32,658 nucleotides of DNA from Oscillospiraceae bacterium. Lineage in GTDB: Bacteria; Bacillota; Clostridia; Oscillospirales; Ruminococcaceae. Under the pieces are notes generated by a model. The model made no database searches. It saw only the letters and a program-made list of their open reading frames with translations, and was not told the DNA's origin. A program made the position numbers and the translations under genes. The DNA lies in the NCBI GenBank assembly GCA_031267245.1, contig JAIRZL010000027.1:1-32658 (forward strand), written 5' to 3'. The stretch's first letter is position 1; each line of letters opens with the position of its first letter. Shown piece after piece: positions 1 to 7,727 of the stretch.

Positions 1-39
1 AAAACCAAGCGAACTAACCCGCATAACGAGGTGACGTAA

Positions 40-261
40 TTGTACACCCGGTTTTTACCGGGTGTTGTGGCGTTATGCTACGTGTGCTGTCTTGTTCCAG
101 CTTCTGCGAAAGGAAATGAACGGACAAAAACACGGCGTCTTGTTTCTGTAATGCCCGGAATTGAAAGGAGGCGGATCAAAAAAACAGAGGCATCGGCGAG
201 AAAAGAAGAGGAGAAACAGAGCAGAGGCGAGCAAAATATAAAAAAAGGGGAAGTAAAGTAA
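40..261 (+). CDS. Possible small secreted basic peptide (doubtful)
   Basis: A 73-codon frame opens with TTG after a GAGGTG ribosome-binding-like stretch at 29-34. The first 23 residues are hydrophobic and end in Ala-Ser-Ala, so they could be a signal peptide. The remainder is very rich in Lys, Arg and Glu. Its stop overlaps the ATG of the next gene by one base, but that junction belongs to the leader shared by several genes here, so the overlap carries little weight. The 3' half is purine-rich leader DNA that supplies the next gene's ribosome binding site. A perfect hairpin (44-65) lies in its first codons, which argues against translation. I do not recognise it; it may be only leader sequence. 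Confidence 0.22.
   Translation: MYTRFLPGVVALCYVCCLVPASAKGNERTKTRRLVSVMPGIERRRIKKTEASARKEEEKQSRGEQNIKKGEVK
44..65. terminator. Perfect 8-bp hairpin, possible terminator
   Basis: ACACCCGG (44-51) and CCGGGTGT (58-65) are perfectly complementary around a six-base TTTTTA loop. No long T tract follows on the plus strand, so this could be the end of an upstream transcript or a leader hairpin for the secreted-protein array. Confidence 0.35.
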
Positions 262-797
262 TGAGGAATACGGCAAAAAAGAAACTGGCATTGTTCTTGG
301 GCTTGTTTTTCGCAACTACTGCATTTTGTAGCAATGCGCGACCGTTTAGCCCCTGGCTTGGGCTTAGGTATGTTTTGGAAACAGGAGACGGATACACAGA
401 CCGCTGGGTTCCTGCGGAGCGCTACATATGGCGCCAGGGCGGCTCTTGCCGAGAGCCAGTGATCGAGGTGCAACAAAGACCAGGGCTAAGGCAGGTCACG
501 CTTTCGCTCGTGCCGTTTTGGGATCCTAACAACGACGTCCATAACCGCGTCTTTTTTTTGCGTGCGTTTGGCCCTACTTTCCGCGGCCTACAAAATGGTG
601 TTTCCCTTCGCGCTGAGCCTCGTCCCGGGCGTGGTCTTGATGTGGTTATTACTTTACCGGAAGACCCAGTGCGCACAACAGTTTTCCGCCCTGCTGCGAG
701 CTTCTCTGTTGGTTGGGGGCTGGAGGCACGCGACGAGACTTGGTATCCAGAGATAAGGATTGTGGCTGTGCCGCGCTACCGACCCCGGTCTTGGTAA
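261..797 (+). CDS. Secreted protein, family B (copy 1)
   Basis: Encodes 178 residues. Residues 1-26 form a Sec signal peptide (Lys-rich n-region, hydrophobic core, cleavage after Ser-Asn-Ala), so the mature protein of about 152 aa should be exported. The ATG follows a GGGGAAG ribosome binding site. The mature part aligns along its whole length with the gene at 1692-2192: PWLGL after cleavage, VQQ..GLR, a DP..D stretch followed by R.(V/Y)FL, an NGV segment, an ITLP strand, and a W-P-x-I-x-I ending. No lipobox, membrane anchor or catalytic motif is visible. Family and function are not recognised. It is the B member of a B-then-A pair with 997-1608. A decayed relative of its C-terminal half lies at 3205-3375. 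Confidence 0.8.
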   Translation: MRNTAKKKLALFLGLFFATTAFCSNARPFSPWLGLRYVLETGDGYTDRWVPAERYIWRQGGSCREPVIEVQQRPGLRQVTLSLVPFWDPNNDVHNRVFFLRAFGPTFRGLQNGVSLRAEPRPGRGLDVVITLPEDPVRTTVFRPAASFSVGWGLEARDETWYPEIRIVAVPRYRPRSW

Positions 798-867
798 AAG
801 CTGTCTTCACGAATTTTTGCAGGTAGGCTGTTCGCTGTTGCCCGGGCACATCGTGTGTGTTGCTCCG

Positions 868-996
868 TTGTCACTTGCCATGGTGTTTTCGCTGGCATGC
901 TAAAAAGAGGCCGGCAATGTGGCAAAGCAGATTGGGGGGGGCATTTGGTGAAAAATCGCGTGCGCAAAACATAAAAAACAGGGGGGAAGTAAAGTA
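868..996 (+). repeat. Leader I, copy 1
   Basis: An upstream block repeated at 1612-1691 and 4214-4350. Shared elements in order: ATGGTGTTTTCGCTGGCAT (copies 1 and 3 only), GCCGGCAATG, GCAAAGCAGATTGGGGGG, CATTTGGTGAAAA, CGCG.GCGCAAAA, a short A-rich run, then GGGGAAGTAAA directly before the start codon. The last element is the ribosome binding site. The block probably carries expression signals, but no convincing -35/-10 pair is visible. Confidence 0.75.
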
Positions 997-1608
997 ATGA
1001 GGAAAACGGTAATAAAAAAAATAGCAATGTTGTGGGTAATGTTATTAGCAACCGGGTTATTTTTTGGGTCAGTCAGGGCGGAGCCTAACGTTTTTGTTAT
1101 CCCGGTCCGGCACTTACCAAACGGCAGTGCGGTAGCCATTTTATACGGCGCACAGCCTCTGTGTCGCGGCGCGACACTGGACGATATAGATAAGTGGTCT
1201 GGATTGGTGACACTAATTCCTGGCAAGCCTGCTAATTTCTTGCTTGCTGTGGCTGACCTGATTGCTGTTGTCGATTATAAAGGCGCCTCCGACTTTTTCT
1301 TCAACCATGGGGTGCAAATCGGGTCGCAAGCGTTGGTGGCAGCTGATGGTGCCGGCCTCCGCGAGCTTCGTAACTGCTGGACTGACCAACCTATTTGTGA
1401 GCTGCCGGAGCGAAATAAAAGTAAGAAGCTGGAGGGTTCTGGCTGGGCGCTATTCCAGTTTCCTTTTGGTGCCACCCAGTGCTACCAGGTGTTACCCGGG
1501 GATAAGGCACCCAACAGAGTTTTATTTAGATTCTCCGCGCCCTTGCCTTACGGTGGTGAAGTAAAAGATTATAGAATTGAGTTGTTTGCCGCTTTGCCAG
1601 TCACTTAA
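997..1608 (+). CDS. Secreted protein, family A (copy 1)
   Basis: Encodes 203 residues. The signal peptide (1-28) has several Lys, a hydrophobic core and Val-Arg-Ala before the predicted cut. Mature features typical of family A: an opening strand FVIPV, a G...A...(Q/K)PL segment, NFLLAVAD at about residues 78-85, and a C-terminal module beginning GW (about 148), then Y-Q-V-L, FRF..PLP and Y-x-I-E-L near the end. The same order occurs at 2388-2999, with looser matches at 4351, 5930 and 6770. It lies 199 bases after the family B gene and behind leader I. Exported, soluble, of unknown function; the strand-like pattern suggests a beta-rich fold (inference). Confidence 0.8.
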   Translation: MRKTVIKKIAMLWVMLLATGLFFGSVRAEPNVFVIPVRHLPNGSAVAILYGAQPLCRGATLDDIDKWSGLVTLIPGKPANFLLAVADLIAVVDYKGASDFFFNHGVQIGSQALVAADGAGLRELRNCWTDQPICELPERNKSKKLEGSGWALFQFPFGATQCYQVLPGDKAPNRVLFRFSAPLPYGGEVKDYRIELFAALPVT

Positions 1609-1611
1609 AAA

Positions 1612-1691
1612 GCTGCCGGGCAAAGCAGATTGGGGGGGGTGCATTTGGTGAAAAATCGCGCGCGCAAACCATAAAAAAGGGAAGTAAAATA
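1612..1691 (+). repeat. Leader I, copy 2
   Basis: The shorter copy of the upstream block. It starts four bases after the preceding stop codon and keeps GCAAAGCAGATTGGGGGG, GCATTTGGTGAAAAATCGCG, the A-rich run and GGGAAGTAAA before the ATG. It precedes a family B gene, whereas the other two full copies precede family A genes, so the leader is not tied to one protein family. Confidence 0.75.
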
Positions 1692-2192
1692 ATGAGGAAA
1701 ACGACAAAAAAGAAACTGGCATTGTTCTTGGGCGTGGTTTGTGCGACTACTGCATTTTGTAGCAATGCGGTGCGCCCCTGGCTTGGGCTTGCTGGCGTTT
1801 GGGAACGCGGAAACGGATTGTTCTACCGGACGGCGCCTGTGGAACAGTACATAGAAGAGCAGGGTCTCGCTGCGTTTGAGTCTCGTTACCGTGTGCAACA
1901 GAAAGCAGGGCTACGTCATGTCATTCTCCAGATCATCCCGCAGTACGATCCCGATCACGATCCTCGCCGCCGTGTGTATTTTTTGAGTTCCCATGACCGT
2001 GATTACACCATCGTGCGAAATGGCGTTTGGTTTAGCGTTTTCTATTGTCCTGGGTTCGGCCGTTTGGTGGAAATTACATTACCGCAAGTCCGTGTGGCAT
2101 CAACAGAGGTCCCTATTCCTATGCGTTATTTGATTTCTTATGGACGAACGCGACGGGAGGAAGCTTGGCAGCCAATTGTAAAGATTGAGTAA
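1692..2192 (+). CDS. Secreted protein, family B (copy 2)
   Basis: Encodes 166 residues. The signal peptide (1-26) is nearly the same as that of 261-797 at DNA and protein level (both end TTAFCSNA). Mature parts agree only at scattered positions: PWLGL, VQQ..GLR, DP..DP..RVYFL, NGV, ITLP, and W-x-P-I-x-I at the C-terminus, where this copy stops earlier. The start follows the GGGAAG site of leader I. No enzymatic motif, lipobox or transmembrane segment is visible beyond the signal peptide. It forms a B-then-A pair with 2388-2999. Function unknown. Confidence 0.8.
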   Translation: MRKTTKKKLALFLGVVCATTAFCSNAVRPWLGLAGVWERGNGLFYRTAPVEQYIEEQGLAAFESRYRVQQKAGLRHVILQIIPQYDPDHDPRRRVYFLSSHDRDYTIVRNGVWFSVFYCPGFGRLVEITLPQVRVASTEVPIPMRYLISYGRTRREEAWQPIVKIE

Positions 2193-2324
2193 GGCCCTCC
2201 TCTATACGCTCACGGCCAAGCGCCCGTCTTTCCGGTTCTTGGATGGGTGCCGCTATACATGTGGCACAGCTCCCCTTGTGTACGGGGCGCGATCACAGCA
2301 GCGATCGGTTGCTCGTTAACGGGT

Positions 2325-2387
2325 TCCGCTACCAAAGCGAGGAGAAAGCAACAAAAACGTGACAAAAAAAGAAAGGTGTAAGTTAAA
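2325..2387 (+). repeat. Leader II, copy 1
   Basis: Second type of repeated upstream block, also at 3511-3575, 5118-5206 and 6682-6769. Its core reads GCAACAAAAACGTGAC, an A-rich run, AAGGTGTAAG and TAAAATGAAA. AAGGTG lies nine bases before the ATG and serves as the ribosome binding site. A GCGATCGG motif lies further upstream (2301-2308) in equivalent position in most copies. Confidence 0.7.
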
Positions 2388-2999
2388 ATGAAAAGCAATA
2401 AAATAAAGAAACTAGCAATGCTGTTGGTAATGTTTTTAGCAACAGGTTTGTTCTTTGGCGTCGGCAGGGCGGAGCCAGGAGTTTTTCTTATTCCGGTAGA
2501 ACCGTTTATATTCGCCGGTGTAGAGCACGGTTTGTCCGCTGTTTTCTCAAAAGCTAAGCCTTTGGTTGACGACGGTCTAGGGCATTGGAAGTTCGTTGTA
2601 CGGAGTCGCGACCCCGAAACGCTTCTTTTTTTGCTTGCTGTCGCCGATACGGACGAAATGTGCCGTCACTTCCGCTCCTGCCAAAGACTTGGCACGGTGC
2701 CGATAATAGGCAAGCATCCCATCGGGCAAACTAATCCTGACGGACCTTGCGTGACCTGCTTCTCCAACGCGGGTCCCCCCCTTTGCATCCTGGCGCGCCA
2801 CAAAGTAGAAAAAAAGGTTGAGCAGGCAGGCTGGACACTCCGCCGGTTCTCTGTTGAACCCGGTGGTACCAGCGGCTACCAGGTGGTGCGGCAGGCCGGA
2901 GCGGGCAATGCTGTTGCTTTTAGATTCCAAACGAAGTTGCCTTACTTTGGTGTGGTAAAATCTTATAAAATTGAGTTGGCGTTCGAGTTGCCCGTCTAG
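2388..2999 (+). CDS. Secreted protein, family A (copy 2)
   Basis: Encodes 203 residues with a 28-residue signal peptide closely related to those at 5207, 5930 and 6770 and a Gly-Arg-Ala cleavage site. Mature family A marks: VFLIPV, a K-A-K-P-L segment, FLLAVADTDE at about 80-89, a C-terminal GW (about 147), G-Y-Q-V-V, FRF..KLPYFG and S-Y-K-I-E-L. It is the closest relative of 997-1608 and has the same length. A Cys-rich middle section (seven Cys between about residues 90 and 140) is not shared with that copy, so the centre has diverged or been exchanged. Preceded by leader II. Function unknown. Confidence 0.8.
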   Translation: MKSNKIKKLAMLLVMFLATGLFFGVGRAEPGVFLIPVEPFIFAGVEHGLSAVFSKAKPLVDDGLGHWKFVVRSRDPETLLFLLAVADTDEMCRHFRSCQRLGTVPIIGKHPIGQTNPDGPCVTCFSNAGPPLCILARHKVEKKVEQAGWTLRRFSVEPGGTSGYQVVRQAGAGNAVAFRFQTKLPYFGVVKSYKIELAFELPV

Positions 3000-3045
3000 C
3001 AAATAAGTTGTGGGGCAATCACGATTTGTACGCCGAAGCAAAGAG

Positions 3046-3375
3046 GTTCATCGCGGAGGAGCGTGCATGGGTTGTGCCGAAGAGAATGCGTGCGCTTAGT
3101 ACAGTGTGGGGAAGCCGACGAGCTGCCAGCAGCTGTCCCGGAAACAGCAACGAACCAGCAAACGCAAGGGATGAGCATGTCAGGCGCTGCTGGGCACGAC
3201 GAAATGGCGTTTCCGTTCGCTGTTACAGTCGCGGCAGGAACTGTCGTTGGATTGCTGATTTTTTGCCGGCTGACCCTGTTCCACCACCAGGTTCCCGCCC
3301 TATGTTTGGTTTCTTTTTTCGTTGGCAGTTCGAGTTACTACCTCGGAATTGGTAGCCAGATATAAGGATTGAGCA
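3046..3375 (+). pseudogene. Decayed chimera of family A and family B genes
   Basis: No intact frame with a signal peptide exists here, but two homologies are readable. The 3046-3200 stretch resembles the middle of the family A gene at 4351-5082 (CATCGCGGAG, CGAAGAGAATGCG, GGGAAGCCGACGAGCT, then a Q-T-x-G-x-S-x-S coding run). From about 3205 the sequence resembles the C-terminal half of family B: NGVSVR, LPADPV, a (V/P)xRP run, then N-W followed by an in-frame TAG and P-D-I-R-I-E. The two parts need different frames. Best explained as recombination between tandem paralogs followed by decay. Confidence 0.6.
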
Positions 3376-3510
3376 AGGTATGCGCCACAGGTGAAGGTTA
3401 AAGCGCGCGTCTTCTTTCTTTTTGGCAAGGAACACCATCGCCATTCACGGGGCACAGCGAACTGGCGGCTCTGATTTGTTCTTCCCATGCGATCGGAGGC
3501 AAGACAACGG

Positions 3511-3575
3511 GTTCAGCTCGGCCGAATGGGGGAAAGGCAACAAAAACGTGACAAAAAAGTAAGGAGTAAGATAAA
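3511..3575 (+). repeat. Leader II, copy 2
   Basis: Shares AACGGGTTC, GGCAACAAAAACGTGACAAA and AAGGAGTAAGATAAAATGAA with the copy before 2388. GCGATCGG occurs at about 3489. AAGGAG is the ribosome binding site. Confidence 0.7.
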
Positions 3576-4142
3576 ATGAAAGTAAGCAAAACAAAGAAAC
3601 TAGCAATAGGTTTGGTAATTTTTTTAGCGCTTGTCCTGTTCTTTAGCAATGTCGAAGCTGGGCCGAAATTGGCGCCAGGTGACTCAGCTGTTGTCTTGTT
3701 TCCCTTTTGTCCGGAAACAAACGAAATTGATTTGCCGCCGCTACCCTATCTGGGGGGCCATGACGCGATTCTGTTCCGTGTTTATCGCAACAAACCAACG
3801 CACGCTTTGGTCAGGGTAGCGACTAATCTTGGATGTGGCAACATCGCTCTTTCGGATTCGGCCCGCTTTTTTTGTCTGGCAGTGGATCCTTCTGAAACGC
3901 CAATCGGAGCAGAGATTGTGACGTTACCGGAACCAAGAGCGCACGGGCCACAAAGCCCCTATAATGTGCTTCGTGTCACGCCGCCGGCAGCGATAAGATC
4001 AGGAAGTAGCGCGACTTTCCTTCTTTCCTTGCTCCCGACGGCGGGAAAAAGCTCGCAGCAACAACGGGACGCCCACGGTCTGCCGTTGAAAGTGCAGAAG
4101 GCGACAGGGCTGGCTGCTAAGGTGTTGGTCGAGGTGACTTAG
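3576..4142 (+). CDS. Secreted protein, divergent family A member
   Basis: Encodes 188 residues. Signal peptide 1-28 (Lys-rich start, core IGLVIFLALVLFF, cut after Val-Glu-Ala) is close to that of 4351-5082. The mature protein keeps only faint family A marks: an F-x-C-L-A-V-D stretch near residue 107 where others have FLLAVAD, and a Y-N-V-L-R-V run followed by F-L-L-S-L-L-P in place of the usual C-terminal module. The GW pair is missing. Leader II precedes it and AAGGAG sets the start. Function unknown; it may be a separate family that has captured the shared leader and signal peptide. Confidence 0.75.
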   Translation: MKVSKTKKLAIGLVIFLALVLFFSNVEAGPKLAPGDSAVVLFPFCPETNEIDLPPLPYLGGHDAILFRVYRNKPTHALVRVATNLGCGNIALSDSARFFCLAVDPSETPIGAEIVTLPEPRAHGPQSPYNVLRVTPPAAIRSGSSATFLLSLLPTAGKSSQQQRDAHGLPLKVQKATGLAAKVLVEVT

Positions 4143-4213
4143 TCTACTAACTCTTGTTGAAAGCTTTTGGTTTTTTCTTCTTTACTTTATCTTTCGTGAT
4201 GTTGCCTTTTGTG

Positions 4214-4350
4214 TTGTCAAGTTCTCGCTTGCTATGGTGTTTTCGCTGGCATACTAAAAACAAAAAGGCCGGCAATGCGGCAAAGCAGATTGGGGGGGTG
4301 CATTTGGTGAAAAGTCGCGCGCGCAAAATATTAAAAAGGGGGAAGTAAAA
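4214..4350 (+). repeat. Leader I, copy 3
   Basis: Matches the copy at 868-996 from ATGGTGTTTTCGCTGGCAT onward, through GCCGGCAATG, GGCAAAGCAGATTGGGGGG, CATTTGGTGAAAA, CGCGCGCGCAAAA, to GGGGGAAGTAAAA before the ATG. A T-rich stretch (4165-4200) precedes it. Confidence 0.75.
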
Positions 4351-5082
4351 ATGAAAATAAGCAAAGCAAAGAAATTGGCAATAGGTTTGGTAATGTTTTT
4401 GGCAGCAGGGTTATTTTTTTGTGATAGGGCCCTTGCGTTGAGCGTTCTTTATGCACCGCTGCGTGACGTGGCTCCCGGCATCAAAACAGCTGTTCTCACG
4501 GACGGCCGTTTTTTGGAGGTAGACGCTGAGGGCCGGATTATACTACCGTTAGAGCTTGGAGTCGATGCCAGCGCAGACTTCACGCTTTTGGTCGCGCCCA
4601 GTGGGCAGGGCGAGCGGCGCATCGCGGAGTGGCGAAGAGAATGCGAGAGCTTAGCGCCTGGGGGGGAAGCCGACGAGCTCCAAGCAGCAATCACGGAAGC
4701 AGAAACGCAAACGACAGGGATAAGCATTTCGACCGGCACTGATCCCGCTGCACAGCATCGTTTTCTTTCAGCAGCTGAGCTACGGGCGTTGGGAACAGGA
4801 GGAGTCGTCACCGTTGAGATCCCTTCGCACGGCCAGCCGCGCGTTAGATCTGGTCCCCCCGAGGACCAGCCTTTTGTTTTTCCTGTTTGGGCCGCTGGCC
4901 AGGCCGTTGGGCGTGATGGGTGGCGGATTACGAAGCTGCCCTCAGGAACAAATCAGTACTTTCAAGTTCATCGCGCTCCTGACAGCATCCCTTTTTGCGT
5001 CGTTGAAATGCCGGTATCGTGGCCGTGGGAAGGAGTTGTGACAACGCGAATCGTTTTGGTAACCATGAGGGCGGCGAACTAG
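4351..5082 (+). CDS. Secreted protein, family A (long form, copy 3)
   Basis: Encodes 243 residues, the long form of family A. Signal peptide 1-29 ends in Ala-Leu-Ala. The mature part opens with V-L-Y-A-P-L and has a G...A segment, then F-T-L-L-V-A. Next comes an insert absent from the 203-aa copies: R-I-A-E, APGGEADELQAAI, ETQTTG and I-S-I-S (about 90-133), followed by R-F-L. The C-terminal module begins DGW (about 193) and continues Y-F-Q-V and G-V-V-T-T. The insert is shared with 5930-6655 and the chimera at 3046. Behind leader I. No catalytic motif; function unknown. The gene is visibly richer in G+C than the housekeeping genes. Confidence 0.8.
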   Translation: MKISKAKKLAIGLVMFLAAGLFFCDRALALSVLYAPLRDVAPGIKTAVLTDGRFLEVDAEGRIILPLELGVDASADFTLLVAPSGQGERRIAEWRRECESLAPGGEADELQAAITEAETQTTGISISTGTDPAAQHRFLSAAELRALGTGGVVTVEIPSHGQPRVRSGPPEDQPFVFPVWAAGQAVGRDGWRITKLPSGTNQYFQVHRAPDSIPFCVVEMPVSWPWEGVVTTRIVLVTMRAAN

Positions 5083-5117
5083 AAACAGCATCCAGCAAAC
5101 CAGTCCTCAGGCAATAA

Positions 5118-5206
5118 CGCGATCGGCGCCAACGCATAAGGTTCTCAGCCGCGCAGCAAGAAACGGCAACAAAGAAACGTGATAAAAAGGAAAGGTGTAA
5201 GATAAA
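5118..5206 (+). repeat. Leader II, copy 3
   Basis: Very similar over about 85 bases to 6682-6769: GATCGGCGCCA, GGTTCTCAGCCGCGCAGCAA, GAAACGGCAACAAAGAAACG, TGATAAAAA, then AAGGTGTAAGATAAAATG. The outer part differs from copies 1 and 2, so leader II has two sub-types. Confidence 0.75.
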
Positions 5207-5842
5207 ATGAAATCAAACAAAACAAAGAAAATAGCAATGGTCTTGCTGCTGCTTCTCGGAATTGGGGCAACCTGTAATCAGGTAAAAGGTGCCCCAAAGC
5301 CTGGCGAAAAAAAACTGCAATGTTACCGTAGCCGGCCGTTCGATGCCGCTGGCCAAGTCGAGCCCGGGCAGCTACTGCGTGGACCAGCGCCAACGCTGCC
5401 ATTACCTGGTGGCCGCACAGCATTGCTGTACGTTCCCGCGGGGCAACGTAAATTTGTCATTATAGCTGCCGTGGGTCCCCATTGGGTTTCAACAGACCCT
5501 GTTTTCTTTTTTGCGCCTGGGCCCATCCAGGAGGAGGACATGAACGGTTGGCGCGTGTCCTGGCATCCAGATTCTGTCCGATTTACGCACGGTGTAGATG
5601 GCCCTGGTGAGGAGCAACGGCCGCTGTCTGCAATGACGATTGATTGCCCGAAGCAAAGGGTCCCCCACCTGGACATTCCTTTCGCCAACGCAGACGATCC
5701 CTGTGCTTTTTTCACTGTTCGTTTGGTATGGGAACCGCTGGAGAGGCCTTCGCTGGAGCAGATGCGCTTGGAGCCGCCGAACTATGATGCGCTGTCGTTA
5801 GAGGAACTTTTGTATTTGGAGGAGTGCAGCGGGCGCCAATGA
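5207..5842 (+). CDS. Secreted protein, divergent member with acidic tail
   Basis: Encodes 211 residues. Residues 1-28 form a signal peptide whose first ten residues match those of 5930 and 6770, with a poly-Leu core and a Val-Lys-Gly-Ala cut region. The mature part resembles family A only loosely: a P-G-G-R-T-A-L-L segment, F-V-I-I-A-A-V where others have FLLAVAD, and N-G-W (about 114-116) where the C-terminal module begins. The last 35 residues are rich in Glu and Leu and unlike the paralogs. Leader II with AAGGTG precedes the ATG. Function unknown. Confidence 0.75.
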   Translation: MKSNKTKKIAMVLLLLLGIGATCNQVKGAPKPGEKKLQCYRSRPFDAAGQVEPGQLLRGPAPTLPLPGGRTALLYVPAGQRKFVIIAAVGPHWVSTDPVFFFAPGPIQEEDMNGWRVSWHPDSVRFTHGVDGPGEEQRPLSAMTIDCPKQRVPHLDIPFANADDPCAFFTVRLVWEPLERPSLEQMRLEPPNYDALSLEELLYLEECSGRQ

Positions 5843-5929
5843 TACCCAGGGGCTGGCCATTTTCTGTTGAAAGAATCTAATCAGGAGCAAAGTAGAAATA
5901 AAAATTTAAACGAAAAGGAGCAAATAAAA

Positions 5930-6655
5930 ATGAAATCAAACAAAGCAAAGAGAATAGCAATGGTCTTGATAATGTTTTTAGCAACCGGGTTATTTTTTGG
6001 GGAAGTGATGGCTGTTCCTGCACTTTATTTTGTCCCTGTGCGACCCATAACCGATAACCGAAAGGGCGCTATCGTCAGCAAGGCAGAGGAGCTGTGGCTA
6101 GACGATGAAACTGACGATCCTGTTTTGGGCTTAGAACTTGCACGGGGGCAGTACACAACTTTCGCCTTAGTGGCAGCTGACACGGATGCCGTGGAAGCCT
6201 ACAACGAACGTTCTGCGGCCGAGCGCCAACGCTTTGCACCCGGCGGTGAGGCGCAGGAACTGCAAGAAGCAATAGCTATTGGCGACACGCAGACGGAGGG
6301 CATAACCATTTCTGCAAGCGCTGACGAGGCAATGGTTCGTTTTTTGCCCGATGCCGTCTTGCAAACATTGGAACCCGGCACGTTATTAGACGCTGCTCCC
6401 GGGCCGGAAGGGCGGATCGGTGTTATCGCGGTCTCGGCGGATCAGTCTCCTTTTGAGATCTCTACTCCCTGCCGGACTTTGTTTATGGAACAAGATGGAT
6501 GGAAGCTTGGAAAAAACTCGTCGGGCTGCTACACGCTTTCTTGTGGTCCTAACGCCGAACCCGCAACCGATTTTCACTTCACTGTAGATCTGCCTGTTGC
6601 CGGGGCAATAACGACGTTTAACGTTATGGTTCGTGGCTCATTACCACAGACGTAA
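5930..6655 (+). CDS. Secreted protein, family A (long form, copy 4)
   Basis: Encodes 241 residues from the ATG that follows AAAAGGAG at 5914-5921; an in-frame ATG at 5867 lacks such a site. Signal peptide 1-28 (cut after Val-Met-Ala) is coded by DNA almost the same as at 6770: two differences in the first 71 bases. Mature marks: LYFVPVRPI, A-E-E-L, F-A-L-V-A-A-D-T-D, then the long-form insert (APGGEAQELQEAI, DTQTEGI, V-R-F-L-P-D-A-V) and the C-terminal module from DGWKL, with D-F-H-F...LP.AG..T-T-F-N-V. Its short A-rich leader differs from leaders I and II. Function unknown. Confidence 0.8.
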   Translation: MKSNKAKRIAMVLIMFLATGLFFGEVMAVPALYFVPVRPITDNRKGAIVSKAEELWLDDETDDPVLGLELARGQYTTFALVAADTDAVEAYNERSAAERQRFAPGGEAQELQEAIAIGDTQTEGITISASADEAMVRFLPDAVLQTLEPGTLLDAAPGPEGRIGVIAVSADQSPFEISTPCRTLFMEQDGWKLGKNSSGCYTLSCGPNAEPATDFHFTVDLPVAGAITTFNVMVRGSLPQT

Positions 6656-6681
6656 AACAACGCCTGGGCAGAGCAACGCCG

Positions 6682-6769
6682 CAGATCGGCGCCAGCGCAA
6701 GGCTTCTCAGCCGCGCAGCAAGAAACGGCAGCAAAGAAACGTGATAAAAATAGAAAGGTGTAAGATAAA
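6682..6769 (+). repeat. Leader II, copy 4
   Basis: Close match to 5118-5206 (GATCGGCGCCA, CTTCTCAGCCGCGCAGCAA, GAAACGGCAGCAAAGAAACG, TGATAAAAA, AAGGTGTAAGATAAAATG). Confidence 0.75.
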
Positions 6770-7568
6770 ATGAAATCAAACAAAACAAAGAGAATAGTAA
6801 TGGTCTTGATAATGTTTTTAGCAACCGGGTTATTTTTTGGCATAGGTAGCGCCGATCCTGCGGTTTTTTTGGTACCTATCGTGCCTATAGCTGGGGGCAG
6901 AACCGCTGCTTTTTTTGATGCAGCCAATCCGTTGGAACGCCGGGCGGCGAGACGGGCACAAGCACCGGGAACGGTGGCCAGTATATTGGCATCTGGATTT
7001 GGGGCTTGCTCCGGGGGAAGCAACAAATTTCTTGCTGGCTGTTGCCGACACAGATGAGTTCGCCGCGCGCCGTCGGGCTGTAAACATTCGGAATGGCCGC
7101 ATTATAGCGACAGTCGATGTTCCGGGCTCGCTGGAAGAAGCTGCAATGGAAGTAGCGCCAGCGCAAACATCCGGCGGAATGGCGGTCGCTGTCGCATCTC
7201 CCGAGGCGGGAAGACAACGCTTTTTGCCCGCGGGTGCTGTACAAGATCTGCCCGCAGGAACTCACATGAGCGCTGCGTTGGATCAGCGTGGGCAGCTCGC
7301 CGTAACTAGTGGCCAGCCGCAACTACCTCTTTTCCAGCTACCCACTGCCGGCAGGCATTTTGTTCTTGCAGTGAATGGTTGGAGTCTTACAAGACAGCTG
7401 GATGCTCCGGCTGTGTCTTACCGGTTAGAACGTGCTGCGGGCAGCTCGCCGTCCGTTCGTTTTCGTTTTGTTGCGCAATTACCTTTTGGGGCGGGATCAG
7501 CCAACTATAACATTGAGGTTGTAGTCGGCGAGCGGCAAATGGAAGAGGACTACGAGGAAGAGGCGTAA
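6770..7568 (+). pseudogene. Secreted family A gene split by a frameshift
   Basis: The first frame (from ATG 6770) gives the conserved signal peptide (1-28, cut after Gly-Ser-Ala), then VFLVPIVPI and DAANPL, but runs out of family resemblance and stops at 7057. The +1 frame resumes the family pattern from about 6990 (LDLGLAPGEATNFLLAVADT) through P-A-Q-T, R-Q-R-F-L-P-A-G-A-V, NGWSLTR, SYRLER, VRFRF.AQLPFG and NYNIEVVV, ending at 7568 with an acidic tail. The shift therefore lies in 6935-6990 (one base inserted or two lost). It could be a real inactivating mutation, a phase switch or a sequencing error; no homopolymer stands out there. If joined it would encode about 265 residues. Confidence 0.65.
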
Positions 7569-7727
7569 CGACGACGTGGCAGGTGATTTTCGTTCTGGCG
7601 ACCAAACAGCGATGGCAGTCACAACGACAAAAGCCTTGCGGTCGGATCCAGTAGTGTAGATTAGTAGAAAAACGGCGCTGAAAATTTCCTTGTTGTTGCG
7701 TTGTTCCTGTTGCCAAGGAGGAGCAAT

